Of a stretch of DNA of 64,000 bases, positions 56,080 through 64,000 are shown one piece after another (within the stretch, counting starts at the first letter, position 1; each line of letters begins with the position of its first letter). The stretch comes from Streptomyces sp. NBC_01445 (GTDB lineage Bacteria > Actinomycetota > Actinomycetes > Streptomycetales > Streptomycetaceae): contig NZ_CP109485.1 of assembly GCF_035918235.1 (NCBI RefSeq), positions 7,479,001-7,543,000 of the forward strand, given 5' to 3'. The notes beneath the pieces were generated by a model. That model was not told where the DNA came from, did no database searches, and was given only the letters and a program-made list of their open reading frames with translations. The position numbers and the translations under genes were made by a program.

Positions 56080-57099
56080 GTGACCATCGACGCGTACGAG
56101 CGCTACCCCCTGCTCTTCGGCCCCTCGCCCGTGCACCCGCTGGACCGGCTCACCGCGCATCTCGGCGGGGCCTCCCTCTGGGCCAAGCGGGAGGACTGCA
56201 ACTCCGGAATCGCGTACGGCGGGAACAAGACCCGCAAGCTGGAGTACCTGGTCGCGGATGCCCTCGCGCAGGGCTGCGACACGCTCGTGTCGATCGGCGG
56301 GGTGCAGTCCAACCACACCCGCCAGGTCGCTGCCGTAGCGGCCCGCGCGGGCCTCAAGTGCGTTCTCGTGCAGGAGAGTTGGGTCGAGTGGCCCGACTCC
56401 GTCTACGACAAGGTCGGCAACATCCTCATCTCCCGGCTCGCGGGTGCGGAGGTGCGTCTGGTCCGGGCCGGGTTCGGCATCGGCGTCAAGGAGAGCTGGG
56501 AGCAGGCCGTCCGCGAGGTGGAGGAGGCGGGCGGCCGCCCGTACGCGATCCCGGCCGGCTGCTCCGAACACCGGCTGGGCGGCCTCGGATTCGCGCAATG
56601 GGCTTACGAACTTGCCGAACAGGAAGCGGAGTTGGGCGTCTTCTTCGACACCGTCGTGGTCTGCTCGGTCACCGGGTCGACCCAGGCGGGGATGATCGCC
56701 GGGTGCGCGGCGCTCGTCGAGTCCGGTGGCCGCCCTCGCCGCATCCTCGGCGTCGACGCCTCCGCCGAACCGGACCGCACCCGCGAGCAGATCCTGCGGA
56801 TCGCCCGGGGCACGGCCGGGCTCGTCGGCGTACGGAGGGAGCTGACGGAGGACGATGTCGAGCTCGACGAGCGCTTCCACGCGGGGACGTACGGCGTCCC
56901 CGACGAGGCCACCCTCGACGCGATGCGGCTGGCCGCCCGCACGGAGGGCATGGTGACCGATCCCGTGTACGAGGGAAAGTCGATGGCCGGGATGATCGAC
57001 CTGGTCGCCCGGGGCGAGATCGGCCCCGACGCGACCGTCCTGTACGCCCACCTCGGCGGCCAGCCCGCCCTGAACGCCTACAGCGCGCTGTTCCGGTGA
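56080..57099 (+). CDS. acdS: 1-aminocyclopropane-1-carboxylate (ACC) deaminase
   Basis: AcdS is a PLP enzyme that splits ACC, the ethylene precursor of plants, to 2-oxobutanoate and ammonia. The frame matches known ACC deaminases nearly throughout: [14 protein letters not shown] [20 protein letters not shown] near residue 35 with the PLP lysine in [26 protein letters not shown] near 72, [10 protein letters not shown] near 195, [15 protein letters not shown] near 287 with the active-site Glu, and [11 protein letters not shown] near 320. These differ from D-cysteine desulfhydrase. GTG 56080 has GGAGG four bases upstream. It gives the expected 339 residues. Confidence 0.93.
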   Translation: MTIDAYERYPLLFGPSPVHPLDRLTAHLGGASLWAKREDCNSGIAYGGNKTRKLEYLVADALAQGCDTLVSIGGVQSNHTRQVAAVAARAGLKCVLVQESWVEWPDSVYDKVGNILISRLAGAEVRLVRAGFGIGVKESWEQAVREVEEAGGRPYAIPAGCSEHRLGGLGFAQWAYELAEQEAELGVFFDTVVVCSVTGSTQAGMIAGCAALVESGGRPRRILGVDASAEPDRTREQILRIARGTAGLVGVRRELTEDDVELDERFHAGTYGVPDEATLDAMRLAARTEGMVTDPVYEGKSMAGMIDLVARGEIGPDATVLYAHLGGQPALNAYSALFR

Positions 57100-57240
57100 T
57101 CTGCGTCGCTGCAAAAGCCCACGCCGGAGGGCTCAGGCGCAGGTGAGCGCAGGTCGAGAGGGGTGTTTCACGGACATCGTCACCGAAGTGTGAGGACGAA
57201 GACGTGGTGTCCGTGGGTGCGCGGGGCGCATACTCGTTGA

Positions 57241-57468
57241 ATGACAAGGCCCCCCAGTACGCGCCGCCAACTTCCGGGCAGCCCCTTCAACGTTCCGGCA
57301 AAGCCCGCTCCGCCGGTAGAGCAGTTCGCCGTGGGCGACCGCGTTTCCCATGATCAGTACGGCCTCGGCAGGATCATCGGGGTCGAGGGCGACGAAGCCG
57401 TGCTCATCGACTTCGCCGGGCAGCAGGGCCGGTTCCTGACCCCGTTCTCCAAGCTGTCCAAGCTCTGA
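57241..57468 (+). CDS. Small CarD/Tudor-like protein, 75 aa
   Basis: The 75-residue protein has a basic, Pro-rich N terminus (1-27) and a small beta domain. That domain, FAVGDRVSHDQYGLGRIIGV followed by DEAVLIDFAGQQGRFL, resembles CarD/TRCF RNA-polymerase-interacting or Tudor-like modules. The FxxGDxVxHxxxGxGxI pattern is the core of that fold. A role in transcription is possible but unproven. ATG 57241 has no strong ribosome site. A hairpin terminator follows at 57539. Confidence 0.72.
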   Translation: MTRPPSTRRQLPGSPFNVPAKPAPPVEQFAVGDRVSHDQYGLGRIIGVEGDEAVLIDFAGQQGRFLTPFSKLSKL

Positions 57469-57538
57469 CGTATCCGACGCTTCGGAACCGGCGCCCTGGA
57501 TTCGGGGGTCGTGTCCACGGCTTCGGAGGCTGACGCCA

Positions 57539-57582
57539 AGAGGCGGTCGGCAGCACGCGCTTCCGTGCCGCCGACCGCCTCT
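57539..57582 (+). terminator. Terminator hairpin after the CarD-like gene
   Basis: AGAGGCGGTCGGC (57539-57551) and GCCGACCGCCTCT (57570-57582) form a perfect 13-bp stem, with a loop that can pair further. Confidence 0.75.
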
Positions 57583-57624
57583 GCCGTGTCCGCCCGTCAC
57601 CCCTCGTGACGTCCCGCATCCCGG

Positions 57625-57660
57625 CGGCAACCCCTCGCTCGCATGAGCGAGGGGTTGCCG
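57625..57660. terminator. Terminator of the TerD-family gene
   Basis: CGGCAACCCCTCGCT (57625-57639) and AGCGAGGGGTTGCCG (57646-57660) form a perfect 15-bp stem with a six-base loop, 31 bases past the end of the minus-strand gene. Confidence 0.88.
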
Positions 57661-57690
57661 TCCTCGGGGGGCCTGTGCCGCCGCCCGTTC

Positions 57691-58923
57691 TCAGAGTGCC
57701 TGTGCCGCCGGCTTGACCATGCCGCGTACCGTCCGCGACTTCACGAAGTCGCCCATGGCCGTCATGTCCCACTCGCCGGAGAACTGGCGGATCAGCTTCG
57801 CCATCATCACGCCCGTCTGCGCCTCCGCGTTCGTCAGGTCGAAGCGGACCAGCTCCTCGCCCGTCGCCGCGTCGATGAGGCGGCAGTACGCCTTGGCGAC
57901 CTCGGTGAACTTCTGGCCCGAGAACGAGTTCACCGTGAACACCAGGCCCGTCACCTCCTGCGGGAGCCGGCCCAGGTCGACGACGATGACCTCGTCGTCC
58001 CCGCCGCCCTCGCCCGTGAGGTTGTCGCCGGAGTGCTTGATCGCGCCGTTCACGATCGAGAGCTTGCCGAAGTAGCAGCTGTCCACGTGGTTGCGCTGGG
58101 GGCCGAAGGCGATGACCGACGCGTCCAGGTCGATGTCCTTGCCGCGGAACGCGGGCTCCCAGCCGAGGCCCATCTTGACCTGCGAGAGCAGCGGCTGCCC
58201 GCCCTTGACCAGAGACACCGTCTGGTTCTTCTGGAGGCTGACGCGGCCCTTGTCCAGATTGATCTTCCCGGCGCCCGGAGCGGGAGCGGCGGGCGGGGCT
58301 GCCGGGGCGGCGGTGGGCGCGGGCGGGGCCACGCGCGGGTCGACCGGGGGAGTGGTCGGCGCGGGCATGGCCTGCACGGGCTGTGCGGGCTGCACCGGCG
58401 CGGGGGCCGGAGCCGGTGCCGCGGGCTCTTCGACGCTCACACCGAAGTCCGTGGCGATGCCCGCCAGGCCGTTCGCATAGCCCTGGCCCACCGCGCGCGC
58501 CTTCCAGGCGCCGTTGCGGAGGTAGATCTCGACGATCACGAGAGCCGTCTCGGTGCCGAGCTGCGGCGGCGTGAACGTGGCCAGCACGGAGCCGTCGTCG
58601 GCCTTGATCGTGGCCGTGGGCTCGATGCCCTGGAAGGTCTGGCCGGCCGCGTCCGGGCTCGCGGTGACGACGATCTTCTCGATGCCCGGCGGCACGGCGG
58701 CCGTGTCCACCACGATCGCGTCCGGCGCCGTGCCGCCGCCCGAGCGGTAGGTCACGCCCGGGCCCGAGGGCTGGTTGTAGAAGATGAAGTCGTCGTCGGA
58801 ACGTACCTTGCCGTCGGCGGTGAGGAGCAGGCCCGAGACGTCGAGCCGCACCGGGGCGGCGACGTCCACCGCCACGCGGGCGGTGGACAGCGGGATGTTC
58901 GAGCCGGGGGTCATAGCGGTCAT
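57691..58923 (-). CDS. Double TerD-domain protein
   Basis: The 410-residue protein carries two TerD-type domains (about 3-165 and 225-400) joined by an Ala/Pro-rich linker (about 168-220). Domain one has VRSDDDFIFYNQPSGPGVTY and TALVIVEIYLRNGAWKARAV; domain two has LDKGRVSLQKNQTVSLVKGG, MGLGWEPA, DLDASVIAF and MMAKLIRQFSGEWDMTAMGD. TerD proteins are calcium-binding and linked with tellurite, phage or stress resistance; in Streptomyces they affect development. ATG 58923 or 58914 may start it, both without a clear ribosome site. No other ter gene is in the window. Confidence 0.9.
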   Translation of the reverse strand: MTAMTPGSNIPLSTARVAVDVAAPVRLDVSGLLLTADGKVRSDDDFIFYNQPSGPGVTYRSGGGTAPDAIVVDTAAVPPGIEKIVVTASPDAAGQTFQGIEPTATIKADDGSVLATFTPPQLGTETALVIVEIYLRNGAWKARAVGQGYANGLAGIATDFGVSVEEPAAPAPAPAPVQPAQPVQAMPAPTTPPVDPRVAPPAPTAAPAAPPAAPAPGAGKINLDKGRVSLQKNQTVSLVKGGQPLLSQVKMGLGWEPAFRGKDIDLDASVIAFGPQRNHVDSCYFGKLSIVNGAIKHSGDNLTGEGGGDDEVIVVDLGRLPQEVTGLVFTVNSFSGQKFTEVAKAYCRLIDAATGEELVRFDLTNAEAQTGVMMAKLIRQFSGEWDMTAMGDFVKSRTVRGMVKPAAQAL

Positions 58924-58987
58924 GCCGGGGTAACGAGCGATACGGCTTTGCCGTTCCCTTACCTGCCGATGACTTCCCACCGATGGC

Positions 58988-59977
58988 TCACGGCACCACC
59001 ACGATCTTGCGCCCCACGCCGGACGCGAACTGGTCGAGCGCCTGCGGATACGCGTCGAGCGGCAGCCGGTCGCTGATGAACACGTCCGGGTCGAGGACAC
59101 CGCCCGCGAACAGTTCGGCGGCCCGCTCGTAGCTGTGCAGGACGGCCATCGAGCCGGTGATGGTGATCTCCTGGTTGTAGATCCGGTACGGGTCGATGGA
59201 CACGCGCGTCGCGTAGTCCGCGACGCCGAACTGGAGGAACGTCCCCGCCTTCGCGACGCGCTCGAGACCGTCCTGGATCGCGCCCGCGTTGCCCGTCGCG
59301 TCGATGACGACGTCCCAGCCCTGCGGCCGGTCGAGCTCGTCCGCGCCGGCCCCGGACCCCGAGACGCCCAGCTTGCGGGCGGTGGCGAGCCGGTCCGCGT
59401 TGAGGTCCACGACGTCGACGCTCGCGGCGCCGGTCCGCTTGGCGAGTTCCAGCATCATCAGGCCCATCGTCCCGGAGCCGTAGATCAGCACATGGGAGCC
59501 GAGGCGCGAGTTCAGTACGTCGTAGCCGCGCACGGCGCACGACAGGGGCTCGATGAGGGCCGCGTCCTCGGTGCGGACGTGGTCGGGCAGGCGTACGCAG
59601 TTGGCCACGGGCGCGACGGCGTACTGGGCGGCGCCGCCCGCGGTGGTGACGCCGATCGCGGCCCACCGCTCGCAGAGGTTGTTGTGGCCCGAGCGGCAGT
59701 ACCGGCACTCGTAGCAGTACAGCGACGGGTCGACGGCGACGCGGTCGCCGACCGACACCTCGCGCACGTCACGCCCGAGACCGACGACCACTCCCGCGAA
59801 CTCATGACCAGGCACCACCGGCAGCGTCGGCGCGAACTCGCCCTGGAGGATGTGCAGATCGGTGCCGCACAGCCCGCACGCCGCGACCTCCACGACGACG
59901 TCACGCGAACCCGGCGTGGGGTCGGGGACCTCCGTGACCACTGCCTTGCCGACGGACTCGATCACGGCGGCCTTCAT
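58988..59977 (-). CDS. Zinc-dependent (polyol-type) dehydrogenase
   Basis: The 329-residue medium-chain dehydrogenase has the catalytic-zinc region CGLCGTDLHILQG near residue 34 and GHEFAG near 57. The structural-zinc cysteines lie in CYECRYCRSGHNNLCERW near 87, and the coenzyme loop VLIYGSGTMGLMML is near 163. It resembles sorbitol/threonine-type dehydrogenases. It overlaps the permease gene upstream by ATGA and so belongs to the ABC importer operon; its substrate is probably the imported polyol or a derivative. Confidence 0.9.
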   Translation of the reverse strand: MKAAVIESVGKAVVTEVPDPTPGSRDVVVEVAACGLCGTDLHILQGEFAPTLPVVPGHEFAGVVVGLGRDVREVSVGDRVAVDPSLYCYECRYCRSGHNNLCERWAAIGVTTAGGAAQYAVAPVANCVRLPDHVRTEDAALIEPLSCAVRGYDVLNSRLGSHVLIYGSGTMGLMMLELAKRTGAASVDVVDLNADRLATARKLGVSGSGAGADELDRPQGWDVVIDATGNAGAIQDGLERVAKAGTFLQFGVADYATRVSIDPYRIYNQEITITGSMAVLHSYERAAELFAGGVLDPDVFISDRLPLDAYPQALDQFASGVGRKIVVVP

Positions 59978-60804
59978 TTCACAGCTCCCAACGACAGGCC
60001 CTGGACCAGTTTGTCCTGGGCGGCGAATCCCGCGGCGAGTACCGGCAGGGAGACAACGAGGGACGCGGCGCACACCTTCGCCAGGAACAGGCCCTGGCTC
60101 GTGATGAAGCCGGTCAGGAAGACGGGCGCGGTCTGGGCGACGACACCGCTGAGTACGCGCGCGAAGAGGAGTTCGTTCCAGCTGAAGATGAAGCAGATCA
60201 GCGCGGTCGCGGCGATGCCCGGCATGGCGATGGGGGCCACCACGCGCGCGAGGAGGGTCGGCAGGCGCGCCCCGTCGATCCGCGCGGCCTCGATGACTGC
60301 GATCGGCACCTCGGCGAGGAACGACTGCATCATCCACACGGCGATCGGCAGGTTCATCGACGTGTAGAGGATGACCAGGAGCCAGATGTTGTCGAGCATC
60401 CCGGCGTTCTTGGCGAACAGGTAGATCGGCAGGAGGCCCGCCACGACGGGGAGCATCTTCGTCGACAGGAAGAAGAAGAGGACGTCGGTCCACTTCTTCA
60501 CGGGCCGGATCGACAGCGCGTACGCGGCCGGCAGAGCCAGTACCAGGACGAACAGCGTCGAGGCGAGCGACGCCACCGTCGAGTTGATGAGCGCGGGCCA
60601 CGGGCTCGCGCCGCCCGCCGTGCCGAAGAAGTCGCGGTACCCGTCGAGGGTGAGGGAGGCCGCGAACGAGGGCGGGTTGGTGGCGGCGTTCTCCTCCGAG
60701 TGGAAGGACGTCAGCACCATCCAGGCGATGGGCAGGAAGAACAGGATGCCGGCGAGCCAGGCGACGAGCCCCAGCCCTTTCAGACGCGGGATACGGAGAT
60801 TCAT
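59974..60804 (-). CDS. Carbohydrate ABC importer permease (MalG-like)
   Basis: The 276-residue membrane protein has six helices and the MalG-type EAA loop EAARIDGARLPTLLARVVAP near residue 190. It pairs with the MalF-like permease encoded upstream (overlap ATGA) and the binding protein. No dedicated ATPase is encoded in the cluster, so the shared multi-sugar ATPase of Streptomyces (MsiK-type) probably powers it. Confidence 0.92.
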   Translation of the reverse strand: MNLRIPRLKGLGLVAWLAGILFFLPIAWMVLTSFHSEENAATNPPSFAASLTLDGYRDFFGTAGGASPWPALINSTVASLASTLFVLVLALPAAYALSIRPVKKWTDVLFFFLSTKMLPVVAGLLPIYLFAKNAGMLDNIWLLVILYTSMNLPIAVWMMQSFLAEVPIAVIEAARIDGARLPTLLARVVAPIAMPGIAATALICFIFSWNELLFARVLSGVVAQTAPVFLTGFITSQGLFLAKVCAASLVVSLPVLAAGFAAQDKLVQGLSLGAVK

Positions 60805-61736
60805 GCGCGGGACGCCTCCTCACGGAACAGCGACGACACCACGCGCAGCGCGAACGTCGCGATGATGATCGAGCCGATGACGACCAGGACGCCGGCGGCC
60901 GACGCGAGGCCGTTCTCGTGGGCCTGGTAGAAGCTCTGGTAGACGGTGTACGGCAGGTTGGCGGTGCCGAGGCCGCCCGAGGTGATCGTGAAGACGGCGT
61001 CGAAGTTCTGCACGATGTACACCGAGCCCAGCAGGGCGCCCAGTTCGAGATAGCGGCGCAGGTGGGGCAGCGTCAGATACCGGAAGACCTGCCAGTTGCC
61101 CGCGCCGTCCATCCGGGCCGCCTCGATCAGTTCGGGGGAGCGCGACTGCAGGCCCGCGAGCAGGATCAGCATCATGAACGGCGTCCACTGCCACACCAGG
61201 GCCGTCTCGACGGCGAGCAGCGGGGTGTTGGAGATCCAGTCGGGCTGGGGGCCGCCGACGTAGTGCAGCAGGCCGTTGAGGAGTCCGTACTCGGGGTTGT
61301 ACAGGACGTGCTTCCACAGCAGCGCGGCGGCGACGGGGACCAGCAGGAACGGCGCGATGAGGAGCGTGCGCACGAGGCCGCGGCCGCGGAACTTCCGGTC
61401 GAGGAGCAGCGCGAGGCCGAGTCCGACGACCAGGCTCACGATGACGACGGTCGCCGTCAGCAGGATCGTCGTCAGGACGGACTTGCGCAGGTCCGGGTCG
61501 GTGAGCACCTCGCTGTAGTTGGCGAACCACGTGAAGCGGCGGGCGTCCGGATACAGGGCGTTCCAGTCGAAGAACGAGATCACCAGCGTCGCCACGAAGG
61601 GCAGCTGGGTCACCACGATCATGAACACGAGGGCGGGCAGGAGCGGGGCCCTGGTGGCCCAGGCGCGCAGCCGGCCGGGGGCCTTGGCGATGCCCACGCG
61701 CGCGTGGGCGACGGGAACGGTCGTGGTCGCGGTCAT
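60801..61736 (-). CDS. Carbohydrate ABC importer permease (MalF-like)
   Basis: The 311-residue membrane protein has about six helices. The EAA loop EAARMDGAGNWQVFRYLTLP is near residue 220, and the N-terminal part has LLPALVFMIVVTQLPFVATL near 32. ATG 61736 overlaps the binding-protein stop by ATGA. The longer frame upstream runs through the binding-protein gene and is not coding. Confidence 0.92.
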   Translation of the reverse strand: MTATTTVPVAHARVGIAKAPGRLRAWATRAPLLPALVFMIVVTQLPFVATLVISFFDWNALYPDARRFTWFANYSEVLTDPDLRKSVLTTILLTATVVIVSLVVGLGLALLLDRKFRGRGLVRTLLIAPFLLVPVAAALLWKHVLYNPEYGLLNGLLHYVGGPQPDWISNTPLLAVETALVWQWTPFMMLILLAGLQSRSPELIEAARMDGAGNWQVFRYLTLPHLRRYLELGALLGSVYIVQNFDAVFTITSGGLGTANLPYTVYQSFYQAHENGLASAAGVLVVIGSIIIATFALRVVSSLFREEASRA

Positions 61737-63103
61737 CGTCCCTCGTACTCCTTCGCGATCTCGTCGGCGAGCTTCTGGGACTTCCTCAGGGCCGTGTCGA
61801 CCGACTGGCGTCCGGCGATGGCCGCGCTGATCTCCTGCGAGACCTTGGTGCCGAGATCGGTGAACTCGGGGATGCCGACGAACTGGATGCCGGGCGCGGG
61901 CCGCGGCTGGACGCCCGGGTCGCGGGGGCGCGCCCCTTCGATGGCCGCGCGCGTCACGTCCTGGAAGGCGGCGGCCTCCTTGCGGTACTCCGGGTTGGTG
62001 TACGTCGAGGCGCGCTTGCCGGCCGGCACGTTCGACCAGCCGATCTCCTTGCCGACCAGGTTCTCGTAGCCCTTGCCCGATGCCCAGGAGACGAACTTCC
62101 ACGCCTTGTCGGGATTGCGCGAGGCGTTCTGCACGCCCCAGGCCCAGGTGTAGAGCCAGCCCGAGCTCTCCGTCTTCTCGACCGGCGCGGGTACGTAGCC
62201 GATCTTGCCCTTGACCGGGGACTTCGCCGATTCGAGCGAACCGGCGGCGGCCGTGGCGTCGTACCACATGGCCGTCTTGCCCTGGGTGAGGTTGTTGAGG
62301 CACTCCGCGTAGCCGGACTGGGCCGCTCCGGACTCGCCGTGCTTGCGGACGAGGTCCACGTAGAAGCGGGTCGCCTTCTCGAATCCGGGCGAGGTGAGCT
62401 GCGCCTTCCAGTTCTTGTCGAACCAGGTGCCCCCGAAGGTGTTCACCACCGTCGTCAGCGGCGCCATGAGCTCACCCCAGCCGGGCAGGCCGCGCAGGCA
62501 GATGCCCTTCATCCCGGGCTCGGCGCCGTCCGCCTTCGCGGCGAGGTCGGCGACCTGCCGCCAGGTGGGATGCGCGGGCATGCGCAGGCCCTTCTTCGCG
62601 AAGACGTCCTTGCGGTACATGAGGAAGGAGGACTCGCCGTAGAACGGCTGGCCGTAGAGCTTTCCGTCGTCCCCGGTGAGCGACTCGCGCATCGGCTTGA
62701 GGATGTCCCGCTCGTCGTACGCGGTGTCCTTGCGCGCGTACGAACCCAGCTCGTGCAGCCAGCCGTTGCGGGCGTAGATGGGGATCTCGTAGTTGCTCAG
62801 CGTCGCGACGTCGTACTGGCCCGCCTGGTTGGCGAAGTCCTGGCTGATCTTGTCGCGGACGTCGTTCTCCGGCAGGACGGTGAAGTTGACCTTGATGCCG
62901 GTCTCCTTGGTGAAGTGCGCGGCGGTCAGCTTCTGCAACTCGGTCATCTGCGGGTTGTTCACCATCAGGACGTTGATGGAGTCACCGCCCGAGCCGGTCC
63001 CGCCGGCACCGGCCCAGCAGCCGGAGAGCAGCGGGGCGAGCAGCGTCCCTGCGGCGGCCGCGGCGCACAGCGCGCGCGGCCTCCGTCGGCTCTGGGTTCG
63101 CAT
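61733..63103 (-). CDS. Extracellular solute-binding lipoprotein of the importer
   Basis: The 456-residue protein has a lipoprotein signal with lipobox LLSGC near residue 29 and the family-1 solute-binding fold (INVLMVNNPQMTELQKLTAA near 43; AMWYDATAAAG near 272; WLYTWAWGVQN near 313). These features fit sugar or polyol binding. It is the first gene of the operon binding protein-MalF-MalG-dehydrogenase. The adjacent DeoR gene is co-directional, 86 bp upstream. Confidence 0.93.
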   Translation of the reverse strand: MRTQSRRRPRALCAAAAAGTLLAPLLSGCWAGAGGTGSGGDSINVLMVNNPQMTELQKLTAAHFTKETGIKVNFTVLPENDVRDKISQDFANQAGQYDVATLSNYEIPIYARNGWLHELGSYARKDTAYDERDILKPMRESLTGDDGKLYGQPFYGESSFLMYRKDVFAKKGLRMPAHPTWRQVADLAAKADGAEPGMKGICLRGLPGWGELMAPLTTVVNTFGGTWFDKNWKAQLTSPGFEKATRFYVDLVRKHGESGAAQSGYAECLNNLTQGKTAMWYDATAAAGSLESAKSPVKGKIGYVPAPVEKTESSGWLYTWAWGVQNASRNPDKAWKFVSWASGKGYENLVGKEIGWSNVPAGKRASTYTNPEYRKEAAAFQDVTRAAIEGARPRDPGVQPRPAPGIQFVGIPEFTDLGTKVSQEISAAIAGRQSVDTALRKSQKLADEIAKEYEGR

Positions 63104-63189
63104 GAATGCTCCTGAACGTATGAGGCAAATATGGAGGAAAGGGGTACGCCGGGGTGTGCGGAACCCGTCGGCGTATGCAGGCAGGGGTG

Positions 63190-63951
63190 TCAGACGCGGA
63201 TGACCTGGGGCCCCTGCAACGCATAGCGGTGAGCCTCGGACGCGGGCAGCTGCGTGCTGGTCACGATCGCCTCCAGCGAGGAGACCGGCGCGAACCGGCA
63301 GAAGCTGACCGCCCCGAACTTGGTGTGCACACCCGCGAACACCGTGCGCCGGGAGGCCCGCACGGCCTGCGCCTTGACCTCGCTGACCGCGGGGTCGGGC
63401 GTGGTCAGGCCGTGCTCGCGCGAGATGCCGTTGGCGCCGATGAACGCCAGGTCGATCACGAACCCGGCGAGCATCTTCGTCGTCCAGTGGTCGACCGTGG
63501 CCAGGGTGCCGGACCGCACCCTGCCGCCGAGCAGCAGCACCGTCGTGTTCTCGGCCTCGGCGAGTGCGCCCGCCGTGGCCAGCGACGCGGTGACCACGGT
63601 GAGCGGCCGGTCCCGCGGCAGGGCCTCGGCGATGAGCTGGGGGGTGAACCCCTCGTCGACGAAGACGGTCTCCGCGTCCCCGAGCAGCTCGGCCGCCGCG
63701 GCGGCGATCCGGCGCTTCTCCGGGACGTGCATGGTGGTGCGGAAGGCGAGCGTCGTCTCGAAACCCGCGCTCTCCACGGGATAGGCGCCGCCGTGCGTGC
63801 GCCGCACCAGGCCGTGGTCCTCCAGGGCCCGCAGGTCGCGCCGTACGGTCTCCTTCGCGACGCCGAGTCGGGCCGCGAGCACGGTGACGTCGACGGAGCC
63901 GCTGCGGCGTGCGGCGCGCACGATCTCCCGCTGGCGTTCCTCCGCGCTCAT
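63190..63951 (-). CDS. DeoR-family regulator of the importer operon
   Basis: The 253-residue protein has the DeoR HTH (about 3-55; AARRSGSVDVTVLAARLGVA, ETVRRDLRALEDHGLVRRTH) and a sugar-phosphate-sensing domain with VFVDEGFTPQLIAEAL near 95 and DLAFIGANGIS near 168. ATG 63951 has AGAGAGG eight bases upstream; a GTG at 63960 would sit on that site. It probably represses the downstream importer genes until a phosphorylated inducer appears. Confidence 0.92.
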   Translation of the reverse strand: MSAEERQREIVRAARRSGSVDVTVLAARLGVAKETVRRDLRALEDHGLVRRTHGGAYPVESAGFETTLAFRTTMHVPEKRRIAAAAAELLGDAETVFVDEGFTPQLIAEALPRDRPLTVVTASLATAGALAEAENTTVLLLGGRVRSGTLATVDHWTTKMLAGFVIDLAFIGANGISREHGLTTPDPAVSEVKAQAVRASRRTVFAGVHTKFGAVSFCRFAPVSSLEAIVTSTQLPASEAHRYALQGPQVIRV

Positions 63952-64000
63952 GCTGTGCACCTCTCTGTGCGGTCCTTGCCGTGCTGTCCGGACCGTCCTG

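Overview
The window is a typical Streptomyces chromosomal core segment. It has very high G+C, GTG and TTG starts, many four-base ATGA/GTGA gene overlaps, long GC-rich hairpin terminators without U-tracts, and actinobacterial markers (WhiA, RbpA family, OpcA, SufR-led suf operon, SigE-family ECF factor, PhoX with a PHO box). No rRNA, tRNA, CRISPR array, prophage or complete insertion sequence was seen. All assignments were read by eye from motifs and context, without database searches.

Layout. 1-4.4 kb: the 3' part of uvrC followed by rapZ-yvcK-whiA, all overlapping. 4.6-7.6 kb: a large secreted zinc carboxypeptidase with a triple 19-bp repeat in its promoter region. 7.8-11.3 kb: gap, pgk, tpiA and secG. 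11.5-14.3 kb: an RbpA-family protein, pgi and a DUF2087 protein. 14.3-20.9 kb (minus strand): the pentose phosphate operon tkt-tal-zwf-opcA-pgl. 21.2-24.9 kb: ctaB and ctaA for heme O/A synthesis, flanking two poorly known genes. 25.0-26.9 kb: an ABC exporter whose gene junction has been expanded by a tandem duplication. 26.9-27.7 kb: an AAC(3)-like acetyltransferase. 27.9-34.4 kb: the complete suf operon, sufR-B-D-Rieske-C-S-U-DUF59, with a SufR-type palindrome on the sufR start codon.

34.6-43.2 kb: a secreted DUF3616-like protein, a polytopic membrane protein, an SMR pump-TetR pair with an obvious operator, dapD, a small secreted Tyr/Gly/Asn-repeat protein that appears to sit on an inserted segment, an ECF sigma factor with its membrane partner, and a dapA paralogue. 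43.4-47.1 kb: a small membrane protein and an RHH regulator-DUF4097-ABC exporter cluster. 47.3-48.9 kb: a gene remnant, an ArsR-type regulator and an SRPBCC protein. 49.0-54.2 kb: a secreted nuclease, an acidic protein of unknown function and a Tat-exported PhoX-like phosphatase with a PHO box. 54.3-57.5 kb: a kinase-like protein lacking the usual lysine, a GntR regulator with ACC deaminase, and a small CarD-like protein. 57.7-64 kb (minus strand): a double TerD-domain protein and a DeoR-regulated carbohydrate ABC importer with a zinc dehydrogenase.

How it fits together. The first third is central carbon flow (lower glycolysis, pentose phosphate pathway, heme A for the terminal oxidase) beside the developmental regulator WhiA. 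The suf operon supplies Fe-S clusters. The rest is accessory: nutrient scavenging (carboxypeptidase, nuclease, phosphatase, sugar importer), export (three ABC/SMR systems) and plant-hormone precursor breakdown (ACC deaminase). The least explained items are the YGNG-repeat secreted protein bounded by a copy of the dapD 3' end, the RHH/DUF4097/ABC cluster with two identically phased operator clusters, the three-copy repeat in the promoter of the carboxypeptidase, and the repeat-driven remodelling of the 25.7-25.96 kb junction.
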